Notes: a model not told the origin generated them from the sequence alone. Positions 1-9,487 are shown, counted from the stretch's first letter. The stretch: DNA of 16,104 nucleotides from an uncultured Ignavibacteriota bacterium (GCA_937959065.1 CALGOI010000341.1:1-16104), one strand, 5' to 3'. Numbers and translations: made by a program.

Positions 1-3000
1 GCAATGTCTCTTTTTCACAGGGAAGAAGAGATTGGGATATACTCTACGGCAACCAATACACTTCGGGGGATACAACAGGTATTGATACTAACTTTGTTAG
101 TACTATTGATTCCAGTAAAATTCTGAAAATTGATTCAACAGCTGCTGAGCGGTTTTTTACATATGATCCTGATTTTAGCGGTGGTGTAAAAGTGAACCGT
201 TATAACCATCCACTTATCCTTGGGGATGCTTCTCAGATTACTTATTCAGTTAGTTTTGATACTTCAGGTAATGTCGTATTAAGAAAAAAATTAAATGGTG
301 AAGATATTTTTGTTCCCAGGATCATACCTTTTGATGAATATATAACGGAATTGCGTGATAAAAGAGGGAAGACCTTATTTGCAGAGATTCTTTCAGAGAA
401 TCTAACAGGACAGACCCAGGATGAGCTTTCAGAACTTTTTGAAAAGTTTACCGATATTACAATTCCACTTCCATTTAAAAGTGAAACTATTTTTGGACCT
501 CCTACTATAAATTTAAGAATAAATGGTTCAATAGATATAACAGCATCATATGAAAAAATAGAAAGTGAGCAAGAACAAGTATCGCAATTATCCAATTCCC
601 AGAATAATATTAATTTTAAACAGCAAGTATATGTCACTGCCAAAGGTACAGTAGGAGATAAACTCACGATAGATGCTGATTGGAATACGCAGAGAACGTT
701 TGATTTTGAGAATCAGCTTAAAATCAAATATGAAGGATATGCAGATGAGGTGATAAAAAGGATTGAAGCAGGTAATGTATCGTTGGAGACAAACTCCGGA
801 TTAATACAATCTACTCAGGCATTATTTGGTATAAAAGGTGAATTCCAGCTTGGACCGTTATTATTAACTACTGTTGTTTCGCAGAAAAAAAGTAAACAGG
901 AAGAAAAAGATTATGTCGGAGGTGCTCAGCAACAGGATTTCCAGATAGCAGCGTGGAATTATTCAGATAACCACTATTTACTCGACACAATTTATAAATC
1001 AAGTTTTTTGGATGTGTTCAATAGCGCTGATGGAATTCTAACCCAGCAAACTTATCAAAATAAAGTTTTAACAGATCCTACTAATTTCGAGGTTTGGGTA
1101 CAAACCGATTATTCAACAAGTGATAAAAGATTTGCTGTTGCAAGGACAATGCTTTATCCAAGGCCGGGAGGTCCAGGTAGTTATAATGGAGATACGTCAG
1201 TAACAAACACTTCACAAATACCCGGGATTAGATTTGCAGGTTATTTTAGAAAGCTGGATGCTACGGAATATTATATAGATCCTTTTGCAGGTTTTATTAG
1301 TCTGAAAATCAACGTACCTGAGAATTATCACGTTGCTTTAGCATATAAAACACAGGACAACACTTATGGTACAACAAGTTTTGAAAGGCCAATTAGCGAC
1401 AGTACACTCTATCTAAAAATGGTAAAGGTTAAAGATCAGAGTCCTGACCAGACTCCACTGGCATGGGAGCTAAAACTAAAAAATATTTACCGCTTGCCTG
1501 TTTCAAGGATAATAGAAGATGGATTTAAGCTTGATGTCAGGTATCTGAACAACAATATTTATGACCCGAATCTTCCTAACAAAGACAGTTCGCTGTCAAC
1601 TTATTTGAAAATTGACCGCTATACCGGAAAACAAAGAACCGGAGGACCGGATGGTTTGTTCGACTATTTTCCGGGTTATACCATTAATACAGAAACAGGT
1701 GATATTATATTTCCTACATTAAAACCTTTCCAGAATGGACTTGATTCAACCGTAATTGGAATTTCCGGTTTCAGTGCCCCGGAAATTTATAACCAAAGAA
1801 AAACAACAGTACAACAAGGACAATCCATAGCTACTAAATATTATATCGTGGGTAGTGAAAAAGGTGAGACCGGAAATAGTAACACTATCAATCTGGGATT
1901 TAATGTTGTTCAGGGAAGCGTAAAGTTGTTTCTTGGGTCTCAAGAGCTTCAAAACGGTATAGATTACTCGGTAGATTATTCTACCGGAACGGTAACGATT
2001 AAAAATGCTACAGCCCTGGTTTCAAATGATCTTAAAATTAAGTATGAAACAAATGATCTCTTTCAATTAGCATCAAAAACACTTATTGGAGCAAGAGGAG
2101 TTTATAAATTAGGTGAAGAGAGTTCGTTTGGTTTTACCTTTGTAAATCTGAAACAGGAAACATTAAATGATAAAGTAAGAATTGGTGAAGAACCAACTAA
2201 TAACTCGATGTTTGGTTTGGATTTTCAGACGAATATAAAGTCTAAATTTCTGACGAACATTGTGAATATGCTTCCCGGATTCAACACTAAGGACGAGTCA
2301 TCATTTACTTTAAAAGGGGAGTTTGCTTATTTATTACCGGATCCAAATACTAAACGCAGCAGAATACCTTCAGATAATAATGAGTCTATTGCCTATGTCG
2401 ATGACATGGAAGGTGCAAAGAAGATAGTTTCTCTTGGCACTAATTACAGTGCATGGACATTGAGTTCTGTTCCTATTGATACAGCAACAGTTCAAGACAG
2501 TGCATTCTTCCAGCGGCGTCAGTCTGAAAGAGGAAGATTCAGATGGTATAACATACCTTCATTGGTAAATGTGAAAGATATTTATCCATTAAGGGATGTT
2601 CAACCCGGTCAGGATAAAGTAACACCTTTAATTGTAAGCTTTGATCCAAACTCAAGAGGCCAGTATAACTATTACGATAATGTTTTTACAAATCTGCCTG
2701 ATAGAAAAGTAGCATGGGGAGGGATGATGAGGTATTTAAATACCACGTCAACCGATCTTCTAAATGAGAATATAAACTTTATTGAGTTTAACATGCTTAT
2801 TGACAGTATTGATTTTAACGCTGTTCAAAATGGGAGGTTGGTTATAGAGATTGGAACAATATCTGAAGATGCTATACCAAACTTTATACTAGATACGGAA
2901 GATCGGAACAGGAATGGTGTATTAGATACAGCCGAGGATATTGGTCTTGATACATTGACAGATGCTCAGGAATTGATAAAATATAATCAGATTAATAATA

Positions 3001-6000
3001 CGAGTTTTACACTTGCTCAACTGCCTGACCCTGGTCTGGATAACAATGAAACAAATACAAGTATAATTAATTACGATCTTATAAATGGTACTCAAGGAAA
3101 CAGATTCTATGAAGGAGGAAATAGGCCCGATACGGAAGATTTAGACAGAAACGGTACAATGGATAACGCTAATTCTTATTTTCAATATGAAATAGAGCTG
3201 GATACTACGAATAATCAATACATCACTGGGAGAGGTGCGCCCGGAAGCGGGTGGTTTCAGTATCGTATTCCACTTTCAGAATTTGTCAGGATGATTGGTT
3301 CACCTACATTGAGTAGAGTTGAATATGCCAGGATCTGGGTGTCAGGGGTAGAACAACCTGTTACTTTGCTTTTTGTTGATTTGAATTTGACAGGTAACCA
3401 GTGGTATAAAACAAATAAATCAGATACTACGTATAATATATCGGTAGTAAGTATTGAAGAGAATCCGCAGATTTATCAAAGCCCGGTGCCGGGAAATGTA
3501 TTGAGGCAGGAAGTGCAGAATACTACCGGCAACAATACTCTTTCAAATGAACAATCACTTTCCTTGAACTTTAATAATTTACAAAATGGACAAAGAAAGT
3601 TTGCAATAAAAGAGTATAGAACTAATCCACTGGATTTATTCAATTACAAAACTATGAAGTTGTTCGTAAATGGTGATCCAAGCTTTAATTATACCGATCA
3701 AAACATATTTGATGCCTGGATGGTTGTTCGTTTCGGAACGGATTCGAATAATTATTACGAGTATAGAGCACCTATTCATCCGGATGTACGGCCAGGTTCG
3801 CCGTGGAATTCTGATAATGAAGTTACAATCAATTTTGCGGATCTTACTTCAATAAAAATTGCCCAAGATACATCGAATTTCAGTGATTCATTATTTTCTG
3901 TTCCCAACGGACCTCCGGGTTCTTATTACAGGGTAAAAGGCACACCATCAATAACGTCAATCAGAGAAATTGCTCTTGGTGTTGAAAAAAACCGGAATTC
4001 ATATAATTCCGTAATCACGGGTAGTGTATGGTTTAACGAAATTAGAGTTCTAAATGTCGAAGATGAACCGGGTTATGCATATAATCTCACCGCGGGAGTA
4101 AATATGGCCAACCTGTTATTGCTTAATTTCAGTCTTGGTAAAACTTCCCCCAATTTTTTTGCGCTCGATGGAAGGTTTGGGTCCCGACAAACCGGGTTGA
4201 ACTGGGATATTAGCGGTACACTCAATGTCCATAAGTTTTTTAATAATTTCTTTGCAAACTGGTTTTCAGAAGAATGGACAAACTTCCTTACCCTGCCGTT
4301 TACCTTTAGGCATTCAGAAAGAATGATTGATCCCAAATATTATCCGGGCACTGATATAGAGATAGATAATGCCAGCCAGGAAAGATATGCGCAGGTATTA
4401 AACCAAACAGGGAATGAACAAGCCGCTATTACAGCGAGTGAGAATTTGAAGATTGAAGCGCAAACCCTTGAAGTAAGAAATGAATTTGGAGTCAATGGAA
4501 TGAATTTAAGCTTTCCTAGTAATAATTATTTCATTAAAAACATAATAAATAAATTTGTTTTTAATTTTAATGGCACAGTTGGAACTTATCGAGACGTAAC
4601 ATATGAAAGCAAAGATAATTTTAATTACACCGGTAGTGTAGACTGGAAACCAGAGTTTGACCTGGCTGATAATTTCCATCTTAGTTTAGGTCAGCTTATT
4701 AATCTTGGTGACGATTATAAAGATGCGAAAATGTATTTTGCTTTACCTTTCCTTCCTCTGGCACCATTATTCTCAAAAGGATTTACCGGCAATATTAATT
4801 TTAATCGAACCAGGGATGAAGCAAAACAAAGAAGTCTTGATGTTGATAATCCAATAAGCAGGCAATTCGGTGCTAATAGAGGATTTAATTTTGATTGGAA
4901 GTTCATAGAAGGGTGGGTTGTGGATCTTTCGGGTAATTACAGTTATAAGGTTGGCAGTGATCTGACCGGATTTGAAACATATAGTGATAGTAATAGTGCT
5001 CAGAGGCCGGAAAGTGAAGTTTTGAGCAGTATTTTCTTTAATGATGCATTGATCAATTTTGGGAGAGACCTTGATTATGTACAAACAACTTCCTTTAATC
5101 CAAGATTTAACATTCCATTCATAAAGAAATTTCTTGATTTTACATTAGGCTATAATGTGACTTATGGCTGGCAGAATCCGAACACAAGTACTGGCTTAAC
5201 AGGTTATAATGTCCGTTACCAAAATAATGTTACTTCCACCGCTAATTTTAAATTGAAAGAGTTAATTGGTTTAATCGGGGGAATAAATAAATCAAAAGGG
5301 CAGATTGGAGGAAACACTGATGACAGGGAAGGGCAAAGTATAGGAGACATTATTAAAGTTTTTGGATCATTTGTTCCTGATGCAATTACAGTTACATATA
5401 ATCAGACAAATCAAAGGTCTAACCCAGCTATTCAAGGGTTGCCGGGGTTTGGAAATTTTTGGCTAGCATTGGGAAGCAATGAATCTGCAGGTCCTTCCAG
5501 GATGTACCAGCTTGGTTTTAGCGGTGATCCGGGGAATAGAGTCGCAAATTTATCCAACATAACTGATGTATTTGGAATGAATAATAATTTAACCCTCGGG
5601 GCAACAATTAGGCCGATTTTCCCTGAGTCTGTAAGAATGAACCTGTCATTTAAAACCCGGTGGGGTTTTAATAATACAAACACATACAATACAAATGATC
5701 AGGGTCAGTTATTCCAGCAAACAAATAAATCAAGTACTGTTAATAGTGGGTACTCAATTTTCTTTACACCGGATATTGAAGATTTTCGGTATGAATCAGC
5801 CAGTGATCCCGATCAGAATCTTAGGCAGATATCGGATGCGTTTGAGGGAGGTCTTGCTTCATTTCCATTCCCTAATTGGAATATGACAATTACGGGTGTA
5901 GAGAAATTTCCATTCTTTGGCCAATTTGCTTCTGCAGTAACTATTGAAAATAATTTTGAATCTGAATATGCTGAAACATATTCTGTTGACACCAGAAATA

Positions 6001-6518
6001 TCGAAATTCCATCTTCACAATCAGTGAAACAGTCATTCAATCCTCTATTTGGAATGTCTATTACTTTTAAAGAAGCTTTTAGTGGAAGTTTGACAGCTTC
6101 ATTTAAGCTTAACACTTCAAAAGTTCTGACACTGGTACCTTCTTCAAATCTAATACAATCTACTAATAATTCTGATTGGAGTATAAATGCAACGTACTCT
6201 AAAGCAGGTTTTGAGATTCCATTTTTTGGTTTATCACTACAAAATGATATTGCATTCTCACTAACTGTTATGAATTCCTCAAATGATCCTATTGATTATA
6301 GATTTACTCAACAACAAGGTGGAGTACCCGAAAAACAGGCTGGAAATGGGTCGACTGTTTTTACACTAAACCCATCAATTCAATATTCACTTAGTTCAAA
6401 AGTCCAAATGCAATTATTTTACAAATATATCAAAACAGAACCTCTAGGAGGTAGTTATGCTACCGTTCCCCGAACCTCAAATGAAGGTGGCCTAAATATA
6501 AGGATTTCCATACAGTAA
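1..6518 (+). CDS. sprA: SprA/Sov, T9SS outer-membrane translocon (5' end cut by window)
   Basis: SprA forms the very large outer-membrane beta-barrel through which the type IX secretion system exports cargo. The frame is open from base 3, so about 2171 residues are visible. The GTG at 192 is only an internal codon; the true start and signal peptide lie left of the window (the Flavobacterium protein is about 2400 residues). Family marks include TFDFENQLKIKYEG near 695-735 followed by IEAGNVS near 765-785, YVDDMEG at 2394-2414, two acidic Asp/Asn-rich loops (2892-2927 and 3129-3164) and WFQYRIPL near 3250. The last third is rich in alternating aromatic and polar residues, as expected for barrel strands, and ends in NIRISIQ. 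No other T9SS gene is visible. The family call is secure; organism-specific cargo is unknown. Confidence 0.96.
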   Translation, partial: NVSFSQGRRDWDILYGNQYTSGDTTGIDTNFVSTIDSSKILKIDSTAAERFFTYDPDFSGGVKVNRYNHPLILGDASQITYSVSFDTSGNVVLRKKLNGEDIFVPRIIPFDEYITELRDKRGKTLFAEILSENLTGQTQDELSELFEKFTDITIPLPFKSETIFGPPTINLRINGSIDITASYEKIESEQEQVSQLSNSQNNINFKQQVYVTAKGTVGDKLTIDADWNTQRTFDFENQLKIKYEGYADEVIKRIEAGNVSLETNSGLIQSTQALFGIKGEFQLGPLLLTTVVSQKKSKQEEKDYVGGAQQQDFQIAAWNYSDNHYLLDTIYKSSFLDVFNSADGILTQQTYQNKVLTDPTNFEVWVQTDYSTSDKRFAVARTMLYPRPGGPGSYNGDTSVTNTSQIPGIRFAGYFRKLDATEYYIDPFAGFISLKINVPENYHVALAYKTQDNTYGTTSFERPISDSTLYLKMVKVKDQSPDQTPLAWELKLKNIYRLPVSRIIEDGFKLDVRYLNNNIYDPNLPNKDSSLSTYLKIDRYTGKQRTGGPDGLFDYFPGYTINTETGDIIFPTLKPFQNGLDSTVIGISGFSAPEIYNQRKTTVQQGQSIATKYYIVGSEKGETGNSNTINLGFNVVQGSVKLFLGSQELQNGIDYSVDYSTGTVTIKNATALVSNDLKIKYETNDLFQLASKTLIGARGVYKLGEESSFGFTFVNLKQETLNDKVRIGEEPTNNSMFGLDFQTNIKSKFLTNIVNMLPGFNTKDESSFTLKGEFAYLLPDPNTKRSRIPSDNNESIAYVDDMEGAKKIVSLGTNYSAWTLSSVPIDTATVQDSAFFQRRQSERGRFRWYNIPSLVNVKDIYPLRDVQPGQDKVTPLIVSFDPNSRGQYNYYDNVFTNLPDRKVAWGGMMRYLNTTSTDLLNENINFIEFNMLIDSIDFNAVQNGRLVIEIGTISEDAIPNFILDTEDRNRNGVLDTAEDIGLDTLTDAQELIKYNQINNTSFTLAQLPDPGLDNNETNTSIINYDLINGTQGNRFYEGGNRPDTEDLDRNGTMDNANSYFQYEIELDTTNNQYITGRGAPGSGWFQYRIPLSEFVRMIGSPTLSRVEYARIWVSGVEQPVTLLFVDLNLTGNQWYKTNKSDTTYNISVVSIEENPQIYQSPVPGNVLRQEVQNTTGNNTLSNEQSLSLNFNNLQNGQRKFAIKEYRTNPLDLFNYKTMKLFVNGDPSFNYTDQNIFDAWMVVRFGTDSNNYYEYRAPIHPDVRPGSPWNSDNEVTINFADLTSIKIAQDTSNFSDSLFSVPNGPPGSYYRVKGTPSITSIREIALGVEKNRNSYNSVITGSVWFNEIRVLNVEDEPGYAYNLTAGVNMANLLLLNFSLGKTSPNFFALDGRFGSRQTGLNWDISGTLNVHKFFNNFFANWFSEEWTNFLTLPFTFRHSERMIDPKYYPGTDIEIDNASQERYAQVLNQTGNEQAAITASENLKIEAQTLEVRNEFGVNGMNLSFPSNNYFIKNIINKFVFNFNGTVGTYRDVTYESKDNFNYTGSVDWKPEFDLADNFHLSLGQLINLGDDYKDAKMYFALPFLPLAPLFSKGFTGNINFNRTRDEAKQRSLDVDNPISRQFGANRGFNFDWKFIEGWVVDLSGNYSYKVGSDLTGFETYSDSNSAQRPESEVLSSIFFNDALINFGRDLDYVQTTSFNPRFNIPFIKKFLDFTLGYNVTYGWQNPNTSTGLTGYNVRYQNNVTSTANFKLKELIGLIGGINKSKGQIGGNTDDREGQSIGDIIKVFGSFVPDAITVTYNQTNQRSNPAIQGLPGFGNFWLALGSNESAGPSRMYQLGFSGDPGNRVANLSNITDVFGMNNNLTLGATIRPIFPESVRMNLSFKTRWGFNNTNTYNTNDQGQLFQQTNKSSTVNSGYSIFFTPDIEDFRYESASDPDQNLRQISDAFEGGLASFPFPNWNMTITGVEKFPFFGQFASAVTIENNFESEYAETYSVDTRNIEIPSSQSVKQSFNPLFGMSITFKEAFSGSLTASFKLNTSKVLTLVPSSNLIQSTNNSDWSINATYSKAGFEIPFFGLSLQNDIAFSLTVMNSSNDPIDYRFTQQQGGVPEKQAGNGSTVFTLNPSIQYSLSSKVQMQLFYKYIKTEPLGGSYATVPRTSNEGGLNIRISIQ

Positions 6519-6543
6519 TATCAAATTGAGCTCTCCTTATAAA

Positions 6544-6574
6544 TTGAAAATCTTGTAATTTATTGGTATATTTG
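6544..6574 (+). promoter_or_regulatory. Bacteroidota-type promoter upstream of the GT9 gene
   Basis: A TTG at 6544-6546 is separated by exactly 20 bases from TATATTTG at 6567-6574. This matches the known Bacteroidota primary-sigma pattern (TTTG at -33, TAnnTTTG at -7), except that the first T of the -33 box is A. It lies in the 78-base gap after sprA, and no terminator is visible in that gap, so the downstream genes may have both read-through and their own transcription. The expected RNA start would be a few bases after 6574. Confidence 0.55.
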
Positions 6575-6596
6575 AAGGTTATCTACTTTACGGTTA

Positions 6597-7775
6597 ATGA
6601 AACGTCGTGCGATATTTAGGTTTTTTGATAGATACATCGGGATACCTGTGTTAATTTTACTTGCGTTGTTCTTTAAGAGGAAAAAGCGGCTGCCCATTGA
6701 AAATATTCAGAAAATCCTTGTAATTAAGCTTGCTGCTATAGGTGATTCAATACTTCTAATCCCAACGTTAAGAACTTTAAAGAAAAGATTCCCTGATGCA
6801 GAGCTAACTTTTGTTTGCTCTCCTATCAATTATTCAATTATCAAAAAAATTCCATACGTTGATAAGATCATCAATTGCAATGTCCATTCTTTTCTTCGGA
6901 ATCCTTTCAATTTTATCAAGTTTATAATTCAAATGCGAAAAGAAAAGTATGATCTGTTGATCGATGTTGGACAATGGGAGAGAATTAATGCTATTATGAC
7001 TGCTCTTGCCAAAAACGATTGTTCGATTGGTTACAGAACTTCCGGACAGTATAAACATTTCATTTATGATAGAGTAGTCCCACATCTGAGGGAGAAGCAC
7101 GAGTTGGAAAACTTTCTGGATTTACTTGCACCTCTGGGCATCGATGTCACTGATGAAGATAAGAAATTAGAATATTTTCTTTCAGCGAAGGATAATGAGT
7201 TTGCCGATAATTTCTGGAAAGAACATAATCTTGATCCCTATACAGTTATTTGCCTACATCCTGGTTGTGGCGAAAATGGTAAACCCAGGGAATGGGCTGA
7301 TGAAAATTATATTCAACTTGGAAAAAGATTGTTGGACTACAGTCCGGATATAAAAATACTTATCACAGGTGCACCTATAGAAGCGGATAGATGCTTAAAG
7401 ATTGAAAAGGGGATTGGCAGGAATGTAATTAATACCGCAGGTAAATATGAGCTGGATAACGTTGTTGCTATTGTTAAAAAAGTAAAGTTAATTGTTTGCA
7501 GTAATACAGGAATGCTTCATATTGCTTCCTGTGTTGGTACTAAAACAATGGGTTTACATGGTCCGACAAATCCCATAAAATGGGGAGCATATAGCAAGAA
7601 TTCGGTATTAATTCAAAGTGATAAATTTTGTAGTCCGTGCTTATATCTCGGACATGAATATGGATGTCAGGCCCCGCAGTGTATGGCTCATATTTCAGTC
7701 GACGATGTTTTTATTTACATTCGAAAAGCGCTAAATCCTGAGCTTTTCCAGGGACTTGAAATTTTAAATAATTAA
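6597..7775 (+). CDS. Glycosyltransferase family 9 (heptosyltransferase-like)
   Basis: GT9 enzymes (WaaC/WaaF/WaaQ relatives) transfer ADP-activated heptose, or a related sugar, to lipopolysaccharide or another surface glycan at the inner face of the inner membrane. The 392-residue protein shows the N-terminal Rossmann signature ILVIKLAAIGDSILLIPTLR (residues 40-59), with the conserved Asp at 50; HPGCGENGKPREW (221-233) in the nucleotide-sugar half; and the SNTGMLHIASCVGTKTMGLHGPTNP stretch (302-326). Four cysteines near the C-terminus (345, 348, 357, 362) form the C-x2-C-x8-C-x4-C pattern often seen in GT9. Residues 15-27 are hydrophobic between basic residues and may hold the enzyme at the membrane. 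ATG at 6597 has no clear Shine-Dalgarno site. Donor and acceptor cannot be told from sequence. Confidence 0.9.
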   Translation: MKRRAIFRFFDRYIGIPVLILLALFFKRKKRLPIENIQKILVIKLAAIGDSILLIPTLRTLKKRFPDAELTFVCSPINYSIIKKIPYVDKIINCNVHSFLRNPFNFIKFIIQMRKEKYDLLIDVGQWERINAIMTALAKNDCSIGYRTSGQYKHFIYDRVVPHLREKHELENFLDLLAPLGIDVTDEDKKLEYFLSAKDNEFADNFWKEHNLDPYTVICLHPGCGENGKPREWADENYIQLGKRLLDYSPDIKILITGAPIEADRCLKIEKGIGRNVINTAGKYELDNVVAIVKKVKLIVCSNTGMLHIASCVGTKTMGLHGPTNPIKWGAYSKNSVLIQSDKFCSPCLYLGHEYGCQAPQCMAHISVDDVFIYIRKALNPELFQGLEILNN

Positions 7776-7796
7776 TAAATAATAAATTCACATTTT

Positions 7797-8918
7797 ATGG
7801 AAAAAAATATGTTCCCAACATTTGAACTTATTGAGGATCTGGGTCATGAGCAGGTGGTTTTTTGTTCACATAAAGAATCAGGTTTAAAAGCAATTATTGG
7901 TATTCATAGTACTGCATTAGGTCCGGCATTAGGAGGCTGCAGGATGTGGTCATACGCTAATGGAGATGAAGCGCTGGTTGATGTATTAAGACTGTCACAA
8001 GGAATGACATACAAAGCTGCTGTTGCGGGACTTAATCTAGGAGGCGGAAAAGCAGTAATTATAGGTGATTCCAGAACTCAGAAATCTGAACAGTTGTTTA
8101 GAGCATTTGGTAGATTCGTTGAAGGTTTATCAGGAAGGTACATTACAGCCGAAGATGTTGGTACAAATGTTAAGGATATGGAATATGTAATGATGGAAAC
8201 AAGAAATGTTACCGGCATTCCTATTGAACTGGGCGGTAGCGGTGATCCTTCACCTGTGACTGCATATGGTACTTACGTTGGTATGAAAGCTTGTGCAAAA
8301 GAAGTGTGGGGAAGTGACTCATTAGAGAATAAAAAAGTTGTAGTTCAGGGAGCAGGTGGTAATGTAGGAAGACATTTGTGTAATTCACTTCACAAAGAAG
8401 GTGCAAAGATTTATGTCAGTGATATATACGAAGATAAATTGAAAAGCCTTGTAGATGATTATGGTGCTGAGATCATTTCAGTAGATGATGTTTATAGTTT
8501 TGACGCAGATATATTTTCACCAGCTGCTTTAGGTGCGATATTAAACGATGAAACGATTCCTCAGCTTAAAGTAAAGATCATTGCTGGCGCTGCAAATAAT
8601 CAGTTGAAAGACGAAGATAAACACGGTGCAATGCTTAAGGAAATGGGTATTTTATATGCTCCTGATTACGTTATAAATGCCGGCGGATTGATTAACGTTT
8701 ACAGTGAACTGGAAGGATATAACAGGGAAAGAGCATTAAAGCAAACTGCGGGTATTTATGATATTATGACAAATATAATTGAAATAGCCAAAAAACAGGA
8801 TATCCCGACTCATCTTGCTTCGCGAGAGATTGCAGAAAATCGGATCAAATCGGTTACAAGTGCTAAGAAAGTAAGAGTGTACAGGGATTTAAATTTATTT
8901 AAGATGAGAAATCTATAA
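7797..8918 (+). CDS. Leucine dehydrogenase-like Glu/Leu/Phe/Val dehydrogenase
   Basis: This NAD-dependent amino acid dehydrogenase would catalyse reversible oxidative deamination of a branched-chain amino acid such as leucine to its 2-oxoacid plus ammonium, in the cytoplasm. Visible landmarks in 373 residues are GPALGGCRM (42-50), the substrate-side Lys 73 in MTYKAAVAG, the catalytic Lys 85 in GGGKAVI, AEDVGTN (118-124), a Rossmann GAGGNVG loop (185-191) in the NAD domain, and GAANNQL (264-270). The length and motif order fit leucine dehydrogenases (about 365 residues) better than the longer glutamate dehydrogenases, although valine or phenylalanine preference cannot be excluded. It starts 21 bases after the GT9 stop and is probably co-transcribed, but there is no obvious functional link between the two. 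Confidence 0.9.
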   Translation: MEKNMFPTFELIEDLGHEQVVFCSHKESGLKAIIGIHSTALGPALGGCRMWSYANGDEALVDVLRLSQGMTYKAAVAGLNLGGGKAVIIGDSRTQKSEQLFRAFGRFVEGLSGRYITAEDVGTNVKDMEYVMMETRNVTGIPIELGGSGDPSPVTAYGTYVGMKACAKEVWGSDSLENKKVVVQGAGGNVGRHLCNSLHKEGAKIYVSDIYEDKLKSLVDDYGAEIISVDDVYSFDADIFSPAALGAILNDETIPQLKVKIIAGAANNQLKDEDKHGAMLKEMGILYAPDYVINAGGLINVYSELEGYNRERALKQTAGIYDIMTNIIEIAKKQDIPTHLASREIAENRIKSVTSAKKVRVYRDLNLFKMRNL

Positions 8919-8928
8919 TTAAGTTGAT

Positions 8929-9072
8929 TTGGACTTAACAATTTGGATATTGGTGATTGTTATCAGTATCGTAACAATAATTATAACAATGATAACATCT
9001 GTAACTAAATGGGGTGATAAAATGGTCGATAAGTACGAAAAAGATGATAAATCTGAAAAAAAATCTCTATAG
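8929..9072 (+). CDS. Possible small single-pass membrane protein (47 aa)
   Basis: An unrecognised short frame between the dehydrogenase stop and the terminator. From TTG at 8929 it reads as a short head, one strongly hydrophobic segment of about 22 residues rich in Ile, Val and Thr (residues 4-25), then a charged Lys/Asp/Glu tail of about 21 residues ending at TAG 9070-9072. This is the layout of a one-helix membrane peptide with a soluble tail. There is no ATG before the hydrophobic segment (ATG occurs only at 8989 and 9022), no good Shine-Dalgarno site, and TTG at 8950 or GTG at 8953 are alternative starts. The stop lies 5 bases before the terminator hairpin, as expected for a last gene in a transcript. 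Function unknown; it may also be chance. Confidence 0.4.
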   Translation: MDLTIWILVIVISIVTIIITMITSVTKWGDKMVDKYEKDDKSEKKSL

Positions 9073-9077
9073 ATTTA

Positions 9078-9101
9078 AAAAGCCCTTTTACAAGGGCTTT
9101 T
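9078..9101. terminator. Bidirectional terminator between convergent genes
   Basis: A perfect 10-bp stem, AAAAGCCCTT / AAGGGCTTTT, closes a 4-base loop (TTAC). Read on either strand it ends in a run of four to five T. It follows the dehydrogenase/small-peptide transcript on the + strand, and on the - strand it begins directly after the DUF6165 stop at 9102, so one hairpin can end both convergent transcripts. Confidence 0.88.
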
Positions 9102-9476
9102 CTAGTAATCTTTATAACTTTTTTCTTCGGTCAGCTCAGAACCGGTTGCCCGGTTAATCTCTTTCTTTATTCGGCTTCTCTCGTCATTTGTTATATATAC
9201 ACTGCGTGCAAGCTCCACAAATATCTCTCCAAAATTACTATTTCTCTCACAGTCTCTTATCTTATCCTCGATATCCCAGAGCTTGTTGTTCACAGATAAC
9301 AGATCCATGTAAAGCTTATCATTCTCACTCATTCCAATCTGCTCAGCAGCTCTCTTTAATTGCTCGTATTCTTTACGAATGTTTATTAGCTTTTCTTCAT
9401 CCTTAATATTTTGGAGTTTTATGGTAAGTATAGTCAACTTATCAATGATCTCACCGTTTGATACTTCTATTTTCAT
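9102..9476 (-). CDS. DUF6165 family protein
   Basis: A 124-residue protein of the uncharacterised DUF6165 family. The family pattern is clear: an N-terminal MKIEVSNGEIIDKLTIL, a charged helical middle (KDEEKLINIRKEY), LWDIEDKIRDCE, FGEIFVELARSVYITNDER, and a C-terminal EEKSY. It is probably a small all-helical cytoplasmic protein with no membrane segment or catalytic motif. I chose ATG at 9474-9476 rather than the longer frame from 9509, because the family begins at MKIEV and the extra 11 residues would be encoded inside the rplS terminator hairpin. It is the last - strand gene before the shared terminator. The role is unknown; members elsewhere are, as I recall, found near surface-glycan genes, which is not evidence here. 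Confidence 0.82.
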   Translation of the reverse strand: MKIEVSNGEIIDKLTILTIKLQNIKDEEKLINIRKEYEQLKRAAEQIGMSENDKLYMDLLSVNNKLWDIEDKIRDCERNSNFGEIFVELARSVYITNDERSRIKKEINRATGSELTEEKSYKDY

Positions 9477-9487
9477 TTGCAATAAAT

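Noticed and set aside
192..194. GTG as the sprA start
   Set aside because: The frame stays open to the left edge, the upstream codons read as ordinary protein, and SprA is longer than this start would allow.
242..667. Antisense open frame within sprA (141 codons)
   Set aside because: Composition is that of a shadow frame and no motif is seen; the same applies to the other antisense frames inside sprA, ffh, khpA and mgtE.
6519..6543. Terminator after sprA
   Set aside because: Only a short GAGCTC palindrome is present, without a stable stem or T-run.
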